DNA of 64,000 bases from JAWPMT01 sp965601475 (lineage in GTDB: Bacteria > Bacteroidota > Bacteroidia > Cytophagales > Cyclobacteriaceae). This document shows, in pieces, positions 8,723-17,559 of this stretch. Each line of letters opens with the position of its first letter. The first letter of the stretch is position 1. The DNA lies in NCBI GenBank assembly GCA_965601475.1, contig OZ271832.1, positions 2,232,001 to 2,296,000 on the forward strand. Direction: 5' to 3'. The translations under genes and the position numbers were made by a program. The notes beneath the pieces were generated by a model that was not told the origin of the DNA, searched no databases, and saw nothing but the letters and a program-made list of their open reading frames with translations.

Positions 8723-9697
8723 TCACATTGGAAATGCGCCTACCGCCTTCTCACAACCTTCCCAGTTGATACGCACATTCGATGCATCGAGCAGCAGCTC
8801 CTCCGGTGTCAGCAGATCGGGGTAGCCGCTCCATCCGGCTGTGGGGCCATAGAAGTCTCCAGGTTTCGCTTCCGGATCCAGGCTTGCGCGGATAATACCA
8901 GTCGCTCCATCCTCGGCGGACTGGGCCTGATTCATGAACTCAGACTTGCTATCCATGCCACCGTCAGCAGCTGTAGTGACTTGCAAGCTGGTCGCTGCCA
9001 ATCCCGGATGGGCCAACAACGGGATCACATTGGCAATGTTGGCTTCCTCCAGTTTCTCTTTGAGGCCATAAGTAAAGGTCGCATTGGCTAACTTGGTCTG
9101 ATGGTAACGCTCCCATCGGGGTCCCTGGAAACTCATATTCTCTTCCTCGGTTCCATCTCCACCCAATTTGCCACCATTTTGCTCGAAGTACTCAGAAGAC
9201 AGCGGGCCACCTAACCTGGCCATAGACGAATGATTGACAATCCGGGCTTGCGCGCTATTCTTCATCAAAGGAAATAGCTCCTTGGTTAGCAGGAAGTGCG
9301 ACAGCACATTGGTCTGCATTTGCACGTCATAGCCATCACCAGTGGCTTCGTCTTTAAGCGCCATCACTCCGGCATTGTTGACCAGCACATCAACTACCTC
9401 ATACCTGGACTTTATGGTTGATATCGCTTCCCTGACGCTATCAAAATTTTGGAGGTCACAGTCTATGGCATCAAACTTCCCATCAGGGATCGCAGATTGC
9501 AACTGATTGAGGGCTTTTTGTGATCTTTCACTCTTCCGATTGAGCAAAATCACGGTCGCTCCCAGCCTGGCCAACTCACGGGCACATATAAAGCCCGTTC
9601 CACTGGTTGTTCCTGTAATCGCTACCACCTTACGTGTCATATCTTGCCCGTGATTTTTCAATACCTCTTGTAAATACTTCGTTTCGATCTGGTTCAT
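8723..9697 (-). CDS. Short-chain dehydrogenase/reductase
   Basis: The 324-residue protein is a classical-type SDR with the cofactor motif AITGTTSGTGFICAREL (TGxxxGxG, residues about 28-44). The structural motif NNAGVMAL follows, then the catalytic Ser region NHSSMARLGG and the active-site pair in RYHQTKLANATF (Tyr and Lys). It resembles the retinol-dehydrogenase/WW-oxidoreductase-like group, which is slightly longer than the usual 250 residues. Substrate is unknown. The AraC-type gene upstream on the same strand (9795-10703) may control it. Confidence 0.9.
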   Translation of the reverse strand: MNQIETKYLQEVLKNHGQDMTRKVVAITGTTSGTGFICARELARLGATVILLNRKSERSQKALNQLQSAIPDGKFDAIDCDLQNFDSVREAISTIKSRYEVVDVLVNNAGVMALKDEATGDGYDVQMQTNVLSHFLLTKELFPLMKNSAQARIVNHSSMARLGGPLSSEYFEQNGGKLGGDGTEEENMSFQGPRWERYHQTKLANATFTYGLKEKLEEANIANVIPLLAHPGLAATSLQVTTAADGGMDSKSEFMNQAQSAEDGATGIIRASLDPEAKPGDFYGPTAGWSGYPDLLTPEELLLDASNVRINWEGCEKAVGAFPM

Positions 9698-9794
9698 TAT
9701 TGAGTCGTTTTTAATGTTTGATGAAGCAAAGGTCTCACGCCTCAGCTAGTTCTGATGACACAACTTGCATAGCCTCTTACACAAATTGCAGAAT

Positions 9795-10703
9795 CTATCC
9801 CTGTGCCCGGTACTCCACGGGTGTCTGACCGGTTTTCGATTTGAATAAGCGCGTGAAGTAGTGCGGATAGTTGAATCCCAAGTCGTAGGCAATTTCACTG
9901 ACGGATTGCTCAGTCCCCAGCAGCATGTGTTTGGCCCGGTTCACGACATACTCATTGATGTGATCTTTGGGTGTGCGCCCCGTTTCCTTTTTGATCAGGT
10001 CACTGAAATAGTGCTGTGACAGATGAGCTCCCTCGGCAAATTGTGCAATGCCGGGAACACCCAATTGCAACGCCTTTCCTTCTTTATAGTAGTCTTTGAG
10101 CTTCTTCTCAAAGACTGCAACCACATCCTTGCTCTGGCTCGTCCGTGTGTTGAACTGCCTTTCGTAAAAGCGTAAGGAATAATTGAGCAGCAACTCCAGG
10201 TTGGACACAATCACACGCTGGCTATGATTGTCGATGCGCTGCTCATACTCGTTCTTAATGTTGGCTATGCAATCCGTAACGGTACGTTCTTCGTCTTCAG
10301 ACAAATGAAGTGCTTCGTATACATCATAGTTGAAGAATGAGTAATCATCAATCGTCTCTCCCAGGTGTGTATTGCGGATGAGGTCCGGATGGAAGTAGAG
10401 CATCCAACCCTTGATCTCCCCACGGCGCACCTCCCTGGTCTTTGTATAGACTTGACCCGGAGCTGAAAAAACCATCACTCCCTGATCAAAGTCAAAAGTA
10501 TTTCTACCATACTCCACGCCACAGTTTTTGTCCTTGATGGAGATCATGTAGAGATTCGAGACTGATCTGGTTCCTACGGCGGAGGCCGGAATTTCCAGAT
10601 GGGAAGAGTCAATTAGAGAGATCAAAGGGTGCTTAGGCTTGGGGTAGCCTAGCATCGCATGCATTTCGCTAATGGACGCTATTTTGAGGATGGTATCTGA
10701 CAT
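9795..10703 (-). CDS. AraC family transcriptional regulator
   Basis: I chose the ATG at 10703 (MSDTILKIASISEMHAMLGY); an open frame continues 24 codons upstream. The 302-residue protein has an N-terminal cupin-like sensing part and a C-terminal double helix-turn-helix. The latter shows HLSQHYFSDLIKKETGRTP and the signature VSEIAYDLGFNYPHYFTRLF. Paired AraC-SDR genes are frequent in Bacteroidota, and this gene lies about 100 bases upstream of the SDR at 8723-9697 on the same strand. Control of that gene is a reasonable inference. Confidence 0.92.
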   Translation of the reverse strand: MSDTILKIASISEMHAMLGYPKPKHPLISLIDSSHLEIPASAVGTRSVSNLYMISIKDKNCGVEYGRNTFDFDQGVMVFSAPGQVYTKTREVRRGEIKGWMLYFHPDLIRNTHLGETIDDYSFFNYDVYEALHLSEDEERTVTDCIANIKNEYEQRIDNHSQRVIVSNLELLLNYSLRFYERQFNTRTSQSKDVVAVFEKKLKDYYKEGKALQLGVPGIAQFAEGAHLSQHYFSDLIKKETGRTPKDHINEYVVNRAKHMLLGTEQSVSEIAYDLGFNYPHYFTRLFKSKTGQTPVEYRAQG

Positions 10704-10845
10704 GTGAATTATCTCTTGTGACAAATCTCCAAAAGTTGGAGAAGTCGCACCAACACAAAACGCAGATATGCACACACTTAAGCTTATTGGGCGTGCTGTC
10801 AGCGCTTTCCCGCAATTTCATCGTGGATCACGAATTCGTCATGCT

Positions 10846-12048
10846 TCAATGGTCATGATGCTGCTCCAGGTGCTGCCTCAACAAATCTTTGCCATAGTCA
10901 TTGCCATTGGGCGTGCGCACCACCGTGTGTACATGTCTTCTCGTCGGTTTGTTCCCCCTGAGGGCTACTGGCCGCTGATGGTCAAATTCGATGTGTATGA
11001 CAGGACTCTGTATCCTGTAATAGAATGGCCCACTTCCGTCCTGCGCCCCCACCCAGGCAAAGTAAGTGTCGTTGAGGTGTTCCAACACTTCCTCCATCCT
11101 GATTTGCGAATGACCTTCTCTGATATTGCCCACATACGTTTCAATGAGCTCCTGCAAAATGAGCAATTGCGTGTCATTCAATGCCGTAGCCTTGATACCT
11201 AATGTAGGCAGGTCAGCATTGTCTCGAAAAGCTTCTGCTTGAATAAAGCTGTGGTTCTTTCTGTTGCGAAGGGTTGTCAGTGCTTTTTGCTGTGTATCCA
11301 GTGAGTTGTACATTTTCAGTCCAAGCCTCACTTCCTCCTCGAAGGTGCGTGTACCAGCATGTTCCCCCTCAGCAATGGCACTCGGTTCCGAGCCCATGAA
11401 TGTTGGTGTCATCACTACCTGATCCCCCAGAACAAAGAAGTTGATGACCAGATGGTGTCCATCCATTTGCCAACCCCAGGGTTCAGTATCGGAGGGTTCA
11501 CCCATAAAGGTGAACCAGTAGAGTTCCGCGCCAAGATGTTCGAAATCATGAGTCAGTCTTGCCAGGTATTGTTCCATTTTCATGATGTCCTGCGCCTTTT
11601 GGAAACCCTTGGCGCTCAGGCTTTCCCGAAGGATTTGCAGCGCCAGCTCCTTCTGGGCTAGGGACAAATCCTCGAGACCAATGCCTTTCCTTTTATACAG
11701 GGAAATATCAATATTGCTCCATCTGCGCCATTCGGGGTCATCGACAGGAAATGAACATTGCGCCCTTTCGTCTTCATCCAGCGAGGCCAAAAAAGCTTCA
11801 ACAGCCTGTTTCACCGGTGCCGTGCTCACACCTGTAGCTTTCACTGGGAAAAGCCCCGATACAAGCTGGTCATTGTAGGTGATGCCGACAAAGTCCTCAT
11901 TCAATGCCTGCCGTTCTTCCTCCGAGTCAGCATGGAATACCCGTATTGGCGGTGAGGGCTGGATGGTACCCTGTTGTGCAAAACAGCTAATTGTGCCTCC
12001 GCCCAGCAGGAAATTTAGGCCTACAAACACTGTCAATGATAGTCTCAT
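10846..12048 (-). CDS. Exported DUF3500 family protein
   Basis: The ATG at 12048 starts a signal peptide (MRLSLTVFVGLNFLLGGGTI); upstream in-frame codons to 12129 look untranslated. The 400-residue product matches my memory of DUF3500 proteins. It has FVGITYNDQLVSGLFPVKATG, AVEAFLASLDEDERAQCSFPVDDPEWRRWSN, GWQMDGHHLVINFFVLGDQ, and a C-terminal part with VHTVVRTPNGNDYG. The His-rich end (HLEQHHDH) and the conserved GWQMDGHH block suggest metal binding. Function is not established for the family as far as I know. Confidence 0.85.
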   Translation of the reverse strand: MRLSLTVFVGLNFLLGGGTISCFAQQGTIQPSPPIRVFHADSEEERQALNEDFVGITYNDQLVSGLFPVKATGVSTAPVKQAVEAFLASLDEDERAQCSFPVDDPEWRRWSNIDISLYKRKGIGLEDLSLAQKELALQILRESLSAKGFQKAQDIMKMEQYLARLTHDFEHLGAELYWFTFMGEPSDTEPWGWQMDGHHLVINFFVLGDQVVMTPTFMGSEPSAIAEGEHAGTRTFEEEVRLGLKMYNSLDTQQKALTTLRNRKNHSFIQAEAFRDNADLPTLGIKATALNDTQLLILQELIETYVGNIREGHSQIRMEEVLEHLNDTYFAWVGAQDGSGPFYYRIQSPVIHIEFDHQRPVALRGNKPTRRHVHTVVRTPNGNDYGKDLLRQHLEQHHDH

Positions 12049-12251
12049 AATGCTATTTAACGATCCAACCTCTGCTCGGGAGAAGCAACCGATCTTTCCA
12101 AATGTATTGTTTCCATGCATCGCCCGCAAACCTCCTGCAGGCTAGGCACGTTTTTCTCCCAAATTTCAGTGGTGGCAGGTGCAGTTACTCGATCTACTGT
12201 TGTTCGCACCAACCTCATGTAGTTCTTTGTCAAGTTGAGCTTACCTTATAA

Positions 12252-12292
12252 CGTATTCGGTTATTAGTTGTAAATTGAGAACAACCAATACG
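12252..12292 (+). promoter_or_regulatory. Interrupted inverted repeat just upstream of the haem lipoprotein
   Basis: CGTATT (12252-12257) pairs with AATACG (12287-12292), and inside it GTTGT (12267-12271) pairs with ACAAC (12281-12285). The element ends eight bases before the ATG at 12300 and so would be in the 5' leader. It could be an operator or a leader hairpin. The internal loop is very asymmetric, which weakens the case. Confidence 0.25.
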
Positions 12293-12299
12293 CTATCAG

Positions 12300-14153
12300 A
12301 TGAAATACACACTATTCTTTGGAACGATCGTCGCTATTGCGATGATAACCTCCTGTGGGACCGGCAGCCAGACCAGCGCGGACACAGAACTTCTCGCGGG
12401 GAGTCCTGCCGAGAGCTTCACCCTTGACCTTACGAAGTATGCACCTCCAGGTACAGACAGCCTGGCAAAATACCTGGACACCAACCCCTATGTCTGGGAC
12501 ATGTTTTCATGGCAAACGTTTGTTGCGCTAAATTGGCCAGCCGTTCAGCCAGACTCCACAAATGGCTATTTAAGGGGATTTCCTGACACTGGCAAGAGCT
12601 TCGGAGACGAAGCCAGTGAGGCAGTAGTCTGGGAGACTTTCAAAGAAAAAAGAGAAATGTTCAAGCATGGCGCGGACTCAGTCGCCTCGGTCCCTGACCC
12701 TTGGAGTAGCGACTACAGCAATGAGGTGAAATATGTCTATGGTACAGGTAAGTTCTCCACACTGGATGAAACGGTGCAGGTGAAGTCCGAAGCTACGGAG
12801 CCGTACTACAATGATGACACACAGGCACCCATCACGGCACGCGTATTCAGGGGTACACAGCCAAGGCTATTCGGCGAATACACCGGAGGGGGAGCGGTTG
12901 ATACCACAAAGCAGGGTCCGGGTAATGCGGTCAGGTACGAAGTGAAGGTGAATTATGATTTTTACAACTATGTAGTATCAAAAGGGCTCTACTACGACCC
13001 CTACACCCAGAAGTACATTGCTAAGAATGGTCCTGTTCAATTGCCCTGGAGGACAAGCAAGGATTCGCTCACAGGTGGGAACCCCAACAGAAACATGAAC
13101 GAGGTACTGGGCTATTCCGAATCCGCTACGATGACTGCCTATCAAAACCCCGCCAATGGCGCTAATCCTCCCTTATTAGGGTCTGTGCACATCAAAGCGG
13201 CCTGGGCGCCCATCACCAAAGCAGAACAAGGCCGGTTCCTGTCGAGGTCTTCCGAATATTTCTATACGGACACCAGCCAGCAAACTGATACAGCTCAGGC
13301 CCTATTTGGCCTCGTAGGTCTCCATATCATTCAGCGCATCAAGCTAGAACCCAACAATGCGGTGGGGGGTGCATTCATATTCGCGACGTGGGAGCACAAG
13401 GACATACGCGATACCATCACCAATACCACCTATCCTTTCGACGGATCTAGTGTGAATACAAGCCAATACACCTATACCAATTACTTTCCAGCTGGCATCG
13501 GACCCAGTGCTCCTAATCCAAAACTGGACGATCCCTTCCAGGTGGCACGAGTATACCCAATCCTGCAGCACACGCAACAAGCCAATACCCAGGTCAGTGC
13601 AATGCTTGGGGATTCCTTTTGGGCCAACTACCGTCTGGTAGGCACGCAATTCATGCCCGTCGATCTTAAGACAGACAACACCGTAATGCAGGATACGGCT
13701 GTTGCTGCAGGTAACAGAGGTCCATTCAAGCCAAGCGACCCCTCAGCGAATAATGCAAGCGGGCAGCCGGTATTTTTGTCCAACCTGGTCATAGAGACCA
13801 ACACGGGATTGCAACAATTCCAGGGTATACCACCGCTGGTGAATGTGATCAGCAACTATTCGGAAGTACCTTCCAACCCAGGGTTCACCTTCAATCGTCT
13901 AGGTGATAATGTTGCTTACGATCGAGGCGGACACAATACCGGAGGATGTATGGGGTGTCACGGTGTAGCGCAGCTCAACGGATATTCCTTCAGTTTCGTA
14001 CTGCTGGGTGGACAAGCTGGTGCTGACCCCGACACAGAGAAGGATTTCTTGCCTCCGCTAACCAGCAGGACTACTACATCCTCGATATCAAAACCGGAAC
14101 TCCTGGAAATGATCGAAAAGAATAATGAAGCAGTAGCCAGCCGCGACGAATAG
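12300..14153 (+). CDS. Large lipoprotein with a single c-type haem motif
   Basis: The 617-residue protein starts with a lipoprotein signal (MKYTLFFGTIVAIAMITSC, lipobox ITSC, Cys19). Most of the chain is a long soluble domain without a family that I can name. Notable pieces are WDMFSWQTFVALNWP near the N terminus and a LHIIQRIKLEP segment in the middle. Near the C terminus is the only haem-binding motif, GGCMGCHG (C550, C553, H554). The place for a distal ligand is not obvious. The product is probably anchored in the outer membrane or periplasm and may transfer electrons or act as an oxidase/peroxidase-like enzyme; that is inference. It stands alone, followed by a strong terminator. Confidence 0.75.
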   Translation: MKYTLFFGTIVAIAMITSCGTGSQTSADTELLAGSPAESFTLDLTKYAPPGTDSLAKYLDTNPYVWDMFSWQTFVALNWPAVQPDSTNGYLRGFPDTGKSFGDEASEAVVWETFKEKREMFKHGADSVASVPDPWSSDYSNEVKYVYGTGKFSTLDETVQVKSEATEPYYNDDTQAPITARVFRGTQPRLFGEYTGGGAVDTTKQGPGNAVRYEVKVNYDFYNYVVSKGLYYDPYTQKYIAKNGPVQLPWRTSKDSLTGGNPNRNMNEVLGYSESATMTAYQNPANGANPPLLGSVHIKAAWAPITKAEQGRFLSRSSEYFYTDTSQQTDTAQALFGLVGLHIIQRIKLEPNNAVGGAFIFATWEHKDIRDTITNTTYPFDGSSVNTSQYTYTNYFPAGIGPSAPNPKLDDPFQVARVYPILQHTQQANTQVSAMLGDSFWANYRLVGTQFMPVDLKTDNTVMQDTAVAAGNRGPFKPSDPSANNASGQPVFLSNLVIETNTGLQQFQGIPPLVNVISNYSEVPSNPGFTFNRLGDNVAYDRGGHNTGGCMGCHGVAQLNGYSFSFVLLGGQAGADPDTEKDFLPPLTSRTTTSSISKPELLEMIEKNNEAVASRDE

Positions 14154-14166
14154 TCTGTGTCAACTT

Positions 14167-14208
14167 GCACAAAAAAGCCCTTTCCGATTGGTCAGGGCTT
14201 TTTTGTGC
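14167..14208. terminator. Bidirectional Rho-independent terminator
   Basis: Two perfect 15-base arms, GCACAAAAAAGCCCT (14167-14181) and AGGGCTTTTTTGTGC (14194-14208), enclose a 12-base loop. A and T tracts flank the GC core on both strands, so it can end transcription of both the haem lipoprotein and the convergent gene at 14239-15111. Confidence 0.85.
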
Positions 14209-14238
14209 TTTTTGGCCAATGGCCTTCTGTAGGTGTGG

Positions 14239-15111
14239 CTACTCAAACGTCATCTGATCCAGCTCCTTCAGCAGTACTTCAATGGATTTATTTTTCATTT
14301 CAATCTGTGGGGCATACACATCAGTTCCCTCGCCAATTGCTTTCATCATGAGAATATAGGTCTCTTGCCTCGTTCGGGTATACACATAGAGCTTGTTGAC
14401 ATACTTCTCATGGGCGGCCACCAACTCATATTGCTGGATCTCCTCTAACAGTTTCAGGTTTTGGTTCCAATAATATATTCCTTCATCTTTCAATGCCGTG
14501 ATTAGCGCTTCCTTCGTAGAGCTCTGAGGATTCAACTGATAGACCTTCAGCGCCTCTTCTTCATTGGCCGAAATCTGTTCCAATTTTTGAGCTATTTCCT
14601 GATCAACCTGAACATTCATTTCGGGAGAAGTGAATACATACGTTCCAAAAAGACCAATCAATACTAAACTCCAGAGGAGCCCAATACCAGAAGCTTTCCA
14701 GTTTGATTCAAATGCTCTTTGCTCTTCCTTGTGTCTCTTCAGGTCTTCCCCTTGTAAAACTTCAACGACACCCACAATTATCAATGTGTATAAGCCGGGA
14801 ATGAATTGAGCCGGAATTTTGTCTACGATCTCTTCAGGAAGTAGAAATACAGGTAGAAAAATGGCGAATGTGAAGAGTGTAGCAAGTATGATAGCCGTCA
14901 ATCCCTTTCGCTCTCTGCCAAGCATTCGATAATTGTGCCTTATCAGGTAGCCTGCGGCAAGTGGGCCGCCAAAGAAAGTGGCGATTGATATTCCTGTTTT
15001 TGAATATAGTTTCTTGTTCAAGAGATCTTCCATGTCGGTATAATCAAGTTCTACGCGGCAAGATGGTGCTATGTGTTCTTCGACGGTCAGCATGCAAAAT
15101 AACGATTCCAT
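14239..15111 (-). CDS. Polytopic membrane protein of unknown function
   Basis: The product is up to 290 residues; the ATG at 15033 (MEDLLNKKLYSKTG) is an alternative and perhaps better start giving 264 residues, since the first 26 residues look atypical. Hydrophobic segments are GISIATFFGGPLAAGYLI, AIILATLFTFAIFLPVFLL, FIPGLYTLIIVGVVEVL and GLLWSLVLIGLFGTYVF. A soluble, charged C-terminal part of about 120 residues follows, probably helical. I recognise no catalytic motif. It is convergent with the haem lipoprotein. Confidence 0.65.
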   Translation of the reverse strand: MESLFCMLTVEEHIAPSCRVELDYTDMEDLLNKKLYSKTGISIATFFGGPLAAGYLIRHNYRMLGRERKGLTAIILATLFTFAIFLPVFLLPEEIVDKIPAQFIPGLYTLIIVGVVEVLQGEDLKRHKEEQRAFESNWKASGIGLLWSLVLIGLFGTYVFTSPEMNVQVDQEIAQKLEQISANEEEALKVYQLNPQSSTKEALITALKDEGIYYWNQNLKLLEEIQQYELVAAHEKYVNKLYVYTRTRQETYILMMKAIGEGTDVYAPQIEMKNKSIEVLLKELDQMTFE

Positions 15112-15190
15112 ACCTTGTCTTCATTTTGACTTGATGAACGAACATAGGGCGAGAAGCCAGACATTGACTAGAGGACGGCTCGGATGGACT

Positions 15191-15592
15191 TCATAGTTGC
15201 AGGTTGGAGAAATGCAGGAGGTAACCATTGATGTCTTCAATCACGAATTCAGTGGCTCCATTGTACTCAGTGATGCCAAGAGGTTTTACGATCTTCGTCT
15301 TGCCCTTGATGCTTTCATAATAGTCCGCAATATGATCGGTTTGAATCCACAACGTCAGGGGGACCCCATTTGAACTGGGCCTCAGCTGTGGAAACTCAGA
15401 TTGCAAAGAGCTGGCCGATTGGAACATTAAGGATACATCATCCTTCTGCACCCTAGACCATTGAGGTGAATCAATTGGAAGCTTTTGCAGGGTATGGAAT
15501 CCGATATCTTCATAATATTCCAGGGTATCCTCAATACTATTTACCATCAAGTTGACATGAATCGCTATGAGCCGATTTTCCTCATTTGTCAT
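15191..15592 (-). CDS. VOC (glyoxalase/bleomycin resistance fold) protein
   Basis: The 133-residue protein has the vicinal-oxygen-chelate layout: strand HVNLMVNSIEDTLEYYEDIGFHTL at the start, VSLMFQSA in the first half, and GATEFVIEDINGYLLHFSN at the end. The expected metal ligands are His near residue 12 and Glu/Asp and His in the last strand. Substrate is not deducible. It lies downstream of the AraC gene at 15719-16498 on the same strand with a gap of about 125 bases. Confidence 0.82.
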   Translation of the reverse strand: MTNEENRLIAIHVNLMVNSIEDTLEYYEDIGFHTLQKLPIDSPQWSRVQKDDVSLMFQSASSLQSEFPQLRPSSNGVPLTLWIQTDHIADYYESIKGKTKIVKPLGITEYNGATEFVIEDINGYLLHFSNLQL

Positions 15593-15718
15593 ATTTACCT
15601 CTAATTACACCCCATACAGATCTCAGACCATGTTGTACATGAGAGGAGCTTATCTCCCCTGTACACCAAGGGCGAAACTAACGGTGGGAAAACTGCGATA
15701 CTTTGGAAAAAAACGACT

Positions 15719-16498
15719 TTACCTTAATTCCGAAGGTTGGACACCTGCAAAGTGCCTGACTTCGTTTGTCAAATGGGAATGGTCAAAAAAACCTAAATCG
15801 AAACTGATCGAAAGCAAGCTTTGGTCCTGGCGCTTCCTGATTTGTTCGATGGCACGATTGAACCTTACAATTCTTGAGAACAGTTTCATTGAAATCCCCA
15901 CTTCCCTTTTGAACCTTCTTTGCAGCTGTCGGACAGAAGTATGATGCTGCAGAGCAATTTGGCTGGGGTTTCTTCTATGATTCGCCTTAATGACATTGGC
16001 TACGGAGGTCGTCAGCAACGCGGCGTTGATATTTACCCCCTTCGAATTCCAAAAGGAATGCTTCAGACGATTTTCCAGGAATTTCAATTTGGCGCTGGTC
16101 GACTCTTGTTCATTGAGCGCCTCAAGAAAGAGGTTATCGAATTGGGGGAAGAGCTCACTGAGGGGCACAACAGCGTCTGTCAATGCAGAGAAATCTTCTC
16201 CTGTAACTGCCCCCAAAACCCCAGGATAGAAGCTGACGCCAAAATAACAAGCCTTTACAGGAGGCCTGAACACACTGAATTTCGTGTTGGCCCCCATAAG
16301 GTTCGAACTTCCATCGTGCTCACCTAATTGGAAAACAAAATTGGTACATGCTTCAGGAAAGATCCGCTGAACGCAGTCATCCTCTATGTTGGAGACGATC
16401 CAAAATCTATCGATAAACCTAGTAAGTTCCGCACCTGGCACGTATTCTTGATAATCCATCAATAGACGCCCTCTGGAAGTAGGCTTTTGCTCCTGCAT
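15719..16498 (-). CDS. AraC family transcriptional regulator (DUF6597-type N terminus)
   Basis: The 259-residue protein starts with a ligand-sensing part containing YVPGAELTRFIDRFWIVSN and SFYPGVLGAVTG, typical of small Bacteroidota AraC proteins. It ends with the DNA-binding part: SVRQLQRRFKREVGISMKLF and QSLLSISFDLGFFDHSHLTN. The last recognition segment closes with FAGVQPSEL. The target is unknown, and the VOC gene downstream on the same strand is the nearest candidate. Confidence 0.88.
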   Translation of the reverse strand: MQEQKPTSRGRLLMDYQEYVPGAELTRFIDRFWIVSNIEDDCVQRIFPEACTNFVFQLGEHDGSSNLMGANTKFSVFRPPVKACYFGVSFYPGVLGAVTGEDFSALTDAVVPLSELFPQFDNLFLEALNEQESTSAKLKFLENRLKHSFWNSKGVNINAALLTTSVANVIKANHRRNPSQIALQHHTSVRQLQRRFKREVGISMKLFSRIVRFNRAIEQIRKRQDQSLLSISFDLGFFDHSHLTNEVRHFAGVQPSELR

Positions 16499-16559
16499 GA
16501 TGCTGTACCCCCATAGCCCACAAGTTCGGGAAATCCAGACAATCCAATTTTTTTCGGAC

Positions 16560-17207
16560 TCATTGCGCTTTCAACTTGGCTACCTCAATAGCAATGAATT
16601 TGGGTAAATAGCTCGGAGTGCACCCTCTGGGGACGACTTCATCTTTGTAGAGGCCTGTTGTCTCACCAATGCCTATGCATCTGTTCCGAAATTCCTCTTG
16701 CCACTTGCCAATTTGACCGGCGGTGAAATTCATGGCCCACTGGACTTCAGGTTGTTCATTGGAAATTCTTGCTTCTATGCCTTCGAGTAGGTATTCTGTG
16801 TTGGCATGGTTCGTATTTCCCATCCATCGAAGACGTGCCTGGTGATACCAAAAAACCCTTCTCTGCAAAGCCGAGTCGCTGTTTTCCCAGGATTCTATCA
16901 ATGCAACTGTCTTTTTATCCTTTGAGAGTTGGTTGGCCATGAGCCAATCCATGGGCTGGTTTCGTTCTTCAGGTGTATGACTTTGAATGTCCCTGTCAAG
17001 CGAATCAATCAAATCCTGCGTGAGTAGTTTTTTGTCCAGAATAAGAATGGCAAGTTGACGGGCCAGGAATGCACCGGTAGACCAAAGCTCCAAGGCCAGA
17101 TCATGATCCTTCTTTATGTCTTTGGCAATCTTCCGTAAATCGCCGAGCTTGGTACCCTTCGAAAGGATTTGTGCGGAGATTTCTTCTGCTTTGGGGGATA
17201 GCTTCAT
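16560..17207 (-). CDS. DNA alkylation repair (AlkD-like HEAT) protein
   Basis: The 215-residue helical protein matches the AlkD-like family. It begins LSPKAEEISAQILSKGTKLGDLRKIAKDIKKDHDLALELW and contains RRVFWYHQARLRW, EVQWAMNFTAGQIGKW and VPRGCTPSYLPKFIAIEVAK. AlkD-type enzymes remove bulky or positively charged N3/N7-alkylated purines using a HEAT-repeat scaffold. Several divergent members have no shown glycosylase activity, so repair is family-based inference. No neighbour supports a pathway. Confidence 0.82.
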   Translation of the reverse strand: MKLSPKAEEISAQILSKGTKLGDLRKIAKDIKKDHDLALELWSTGAFLARQLAILILDKKLLTQDLIDSLDRDIQSHTPEERNQPMDWLMANQLSKDKKTVALIESWENSDSALQRRVFWYHQARLRWMGNTNHANTEYLLEGIEARISNEQPEVQWAMNFTAGQIGKWQEEFRNRCIGIGETTGLYKDEVVPRGCTPSYLPKFIAIEVAKLKAQ

Positions 17208-17517
17208 ATCAAGGCATTCTATTTAAATCAAGAATACTTCAGGATAGGCAAAAAGCGCCAATTACCAATCTATCAAATTTAGCAAACCGGCACTTCCCGA
17301 AGAATCAACAAAAACCAAATGTGATTCCCGGATGACGCACTCAGGAATCTGGTGAATCAATACAGCCTTTTCATTTGATACTGGGACGGATATTCTCAGG
17401 ATCAGGATTTGATGAAACTTCCCTTGCCTGGCATCAGCCTATTGACGCCAACTGCGCACTGAGTTCCAGCCAAGCTCAAGAACTGGTACTGTCGACAAGA
17501 AGTGACTGTATTATCAC

Positions 17518-17525
17518 TACTTTTG
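17518..17525 (+). promoter_or_regulatory. Candidate Bacteroidota -7 promoter element for the polyprenyl synthase operon
   Basis: TACTTTTG fits the Bacteroidota consensus TAnnTTTG and lies 35 bases before the ATG at 17560. No clear TTG element is seen at the -33 position. The rest of the 17208-17559 gap shows no gene or RNA structure that I can support. Confidence 0.4.
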
Positions 17526-17559
17526 GCAACCGCAAGCACAATAAGTGGTTATAACGAAC

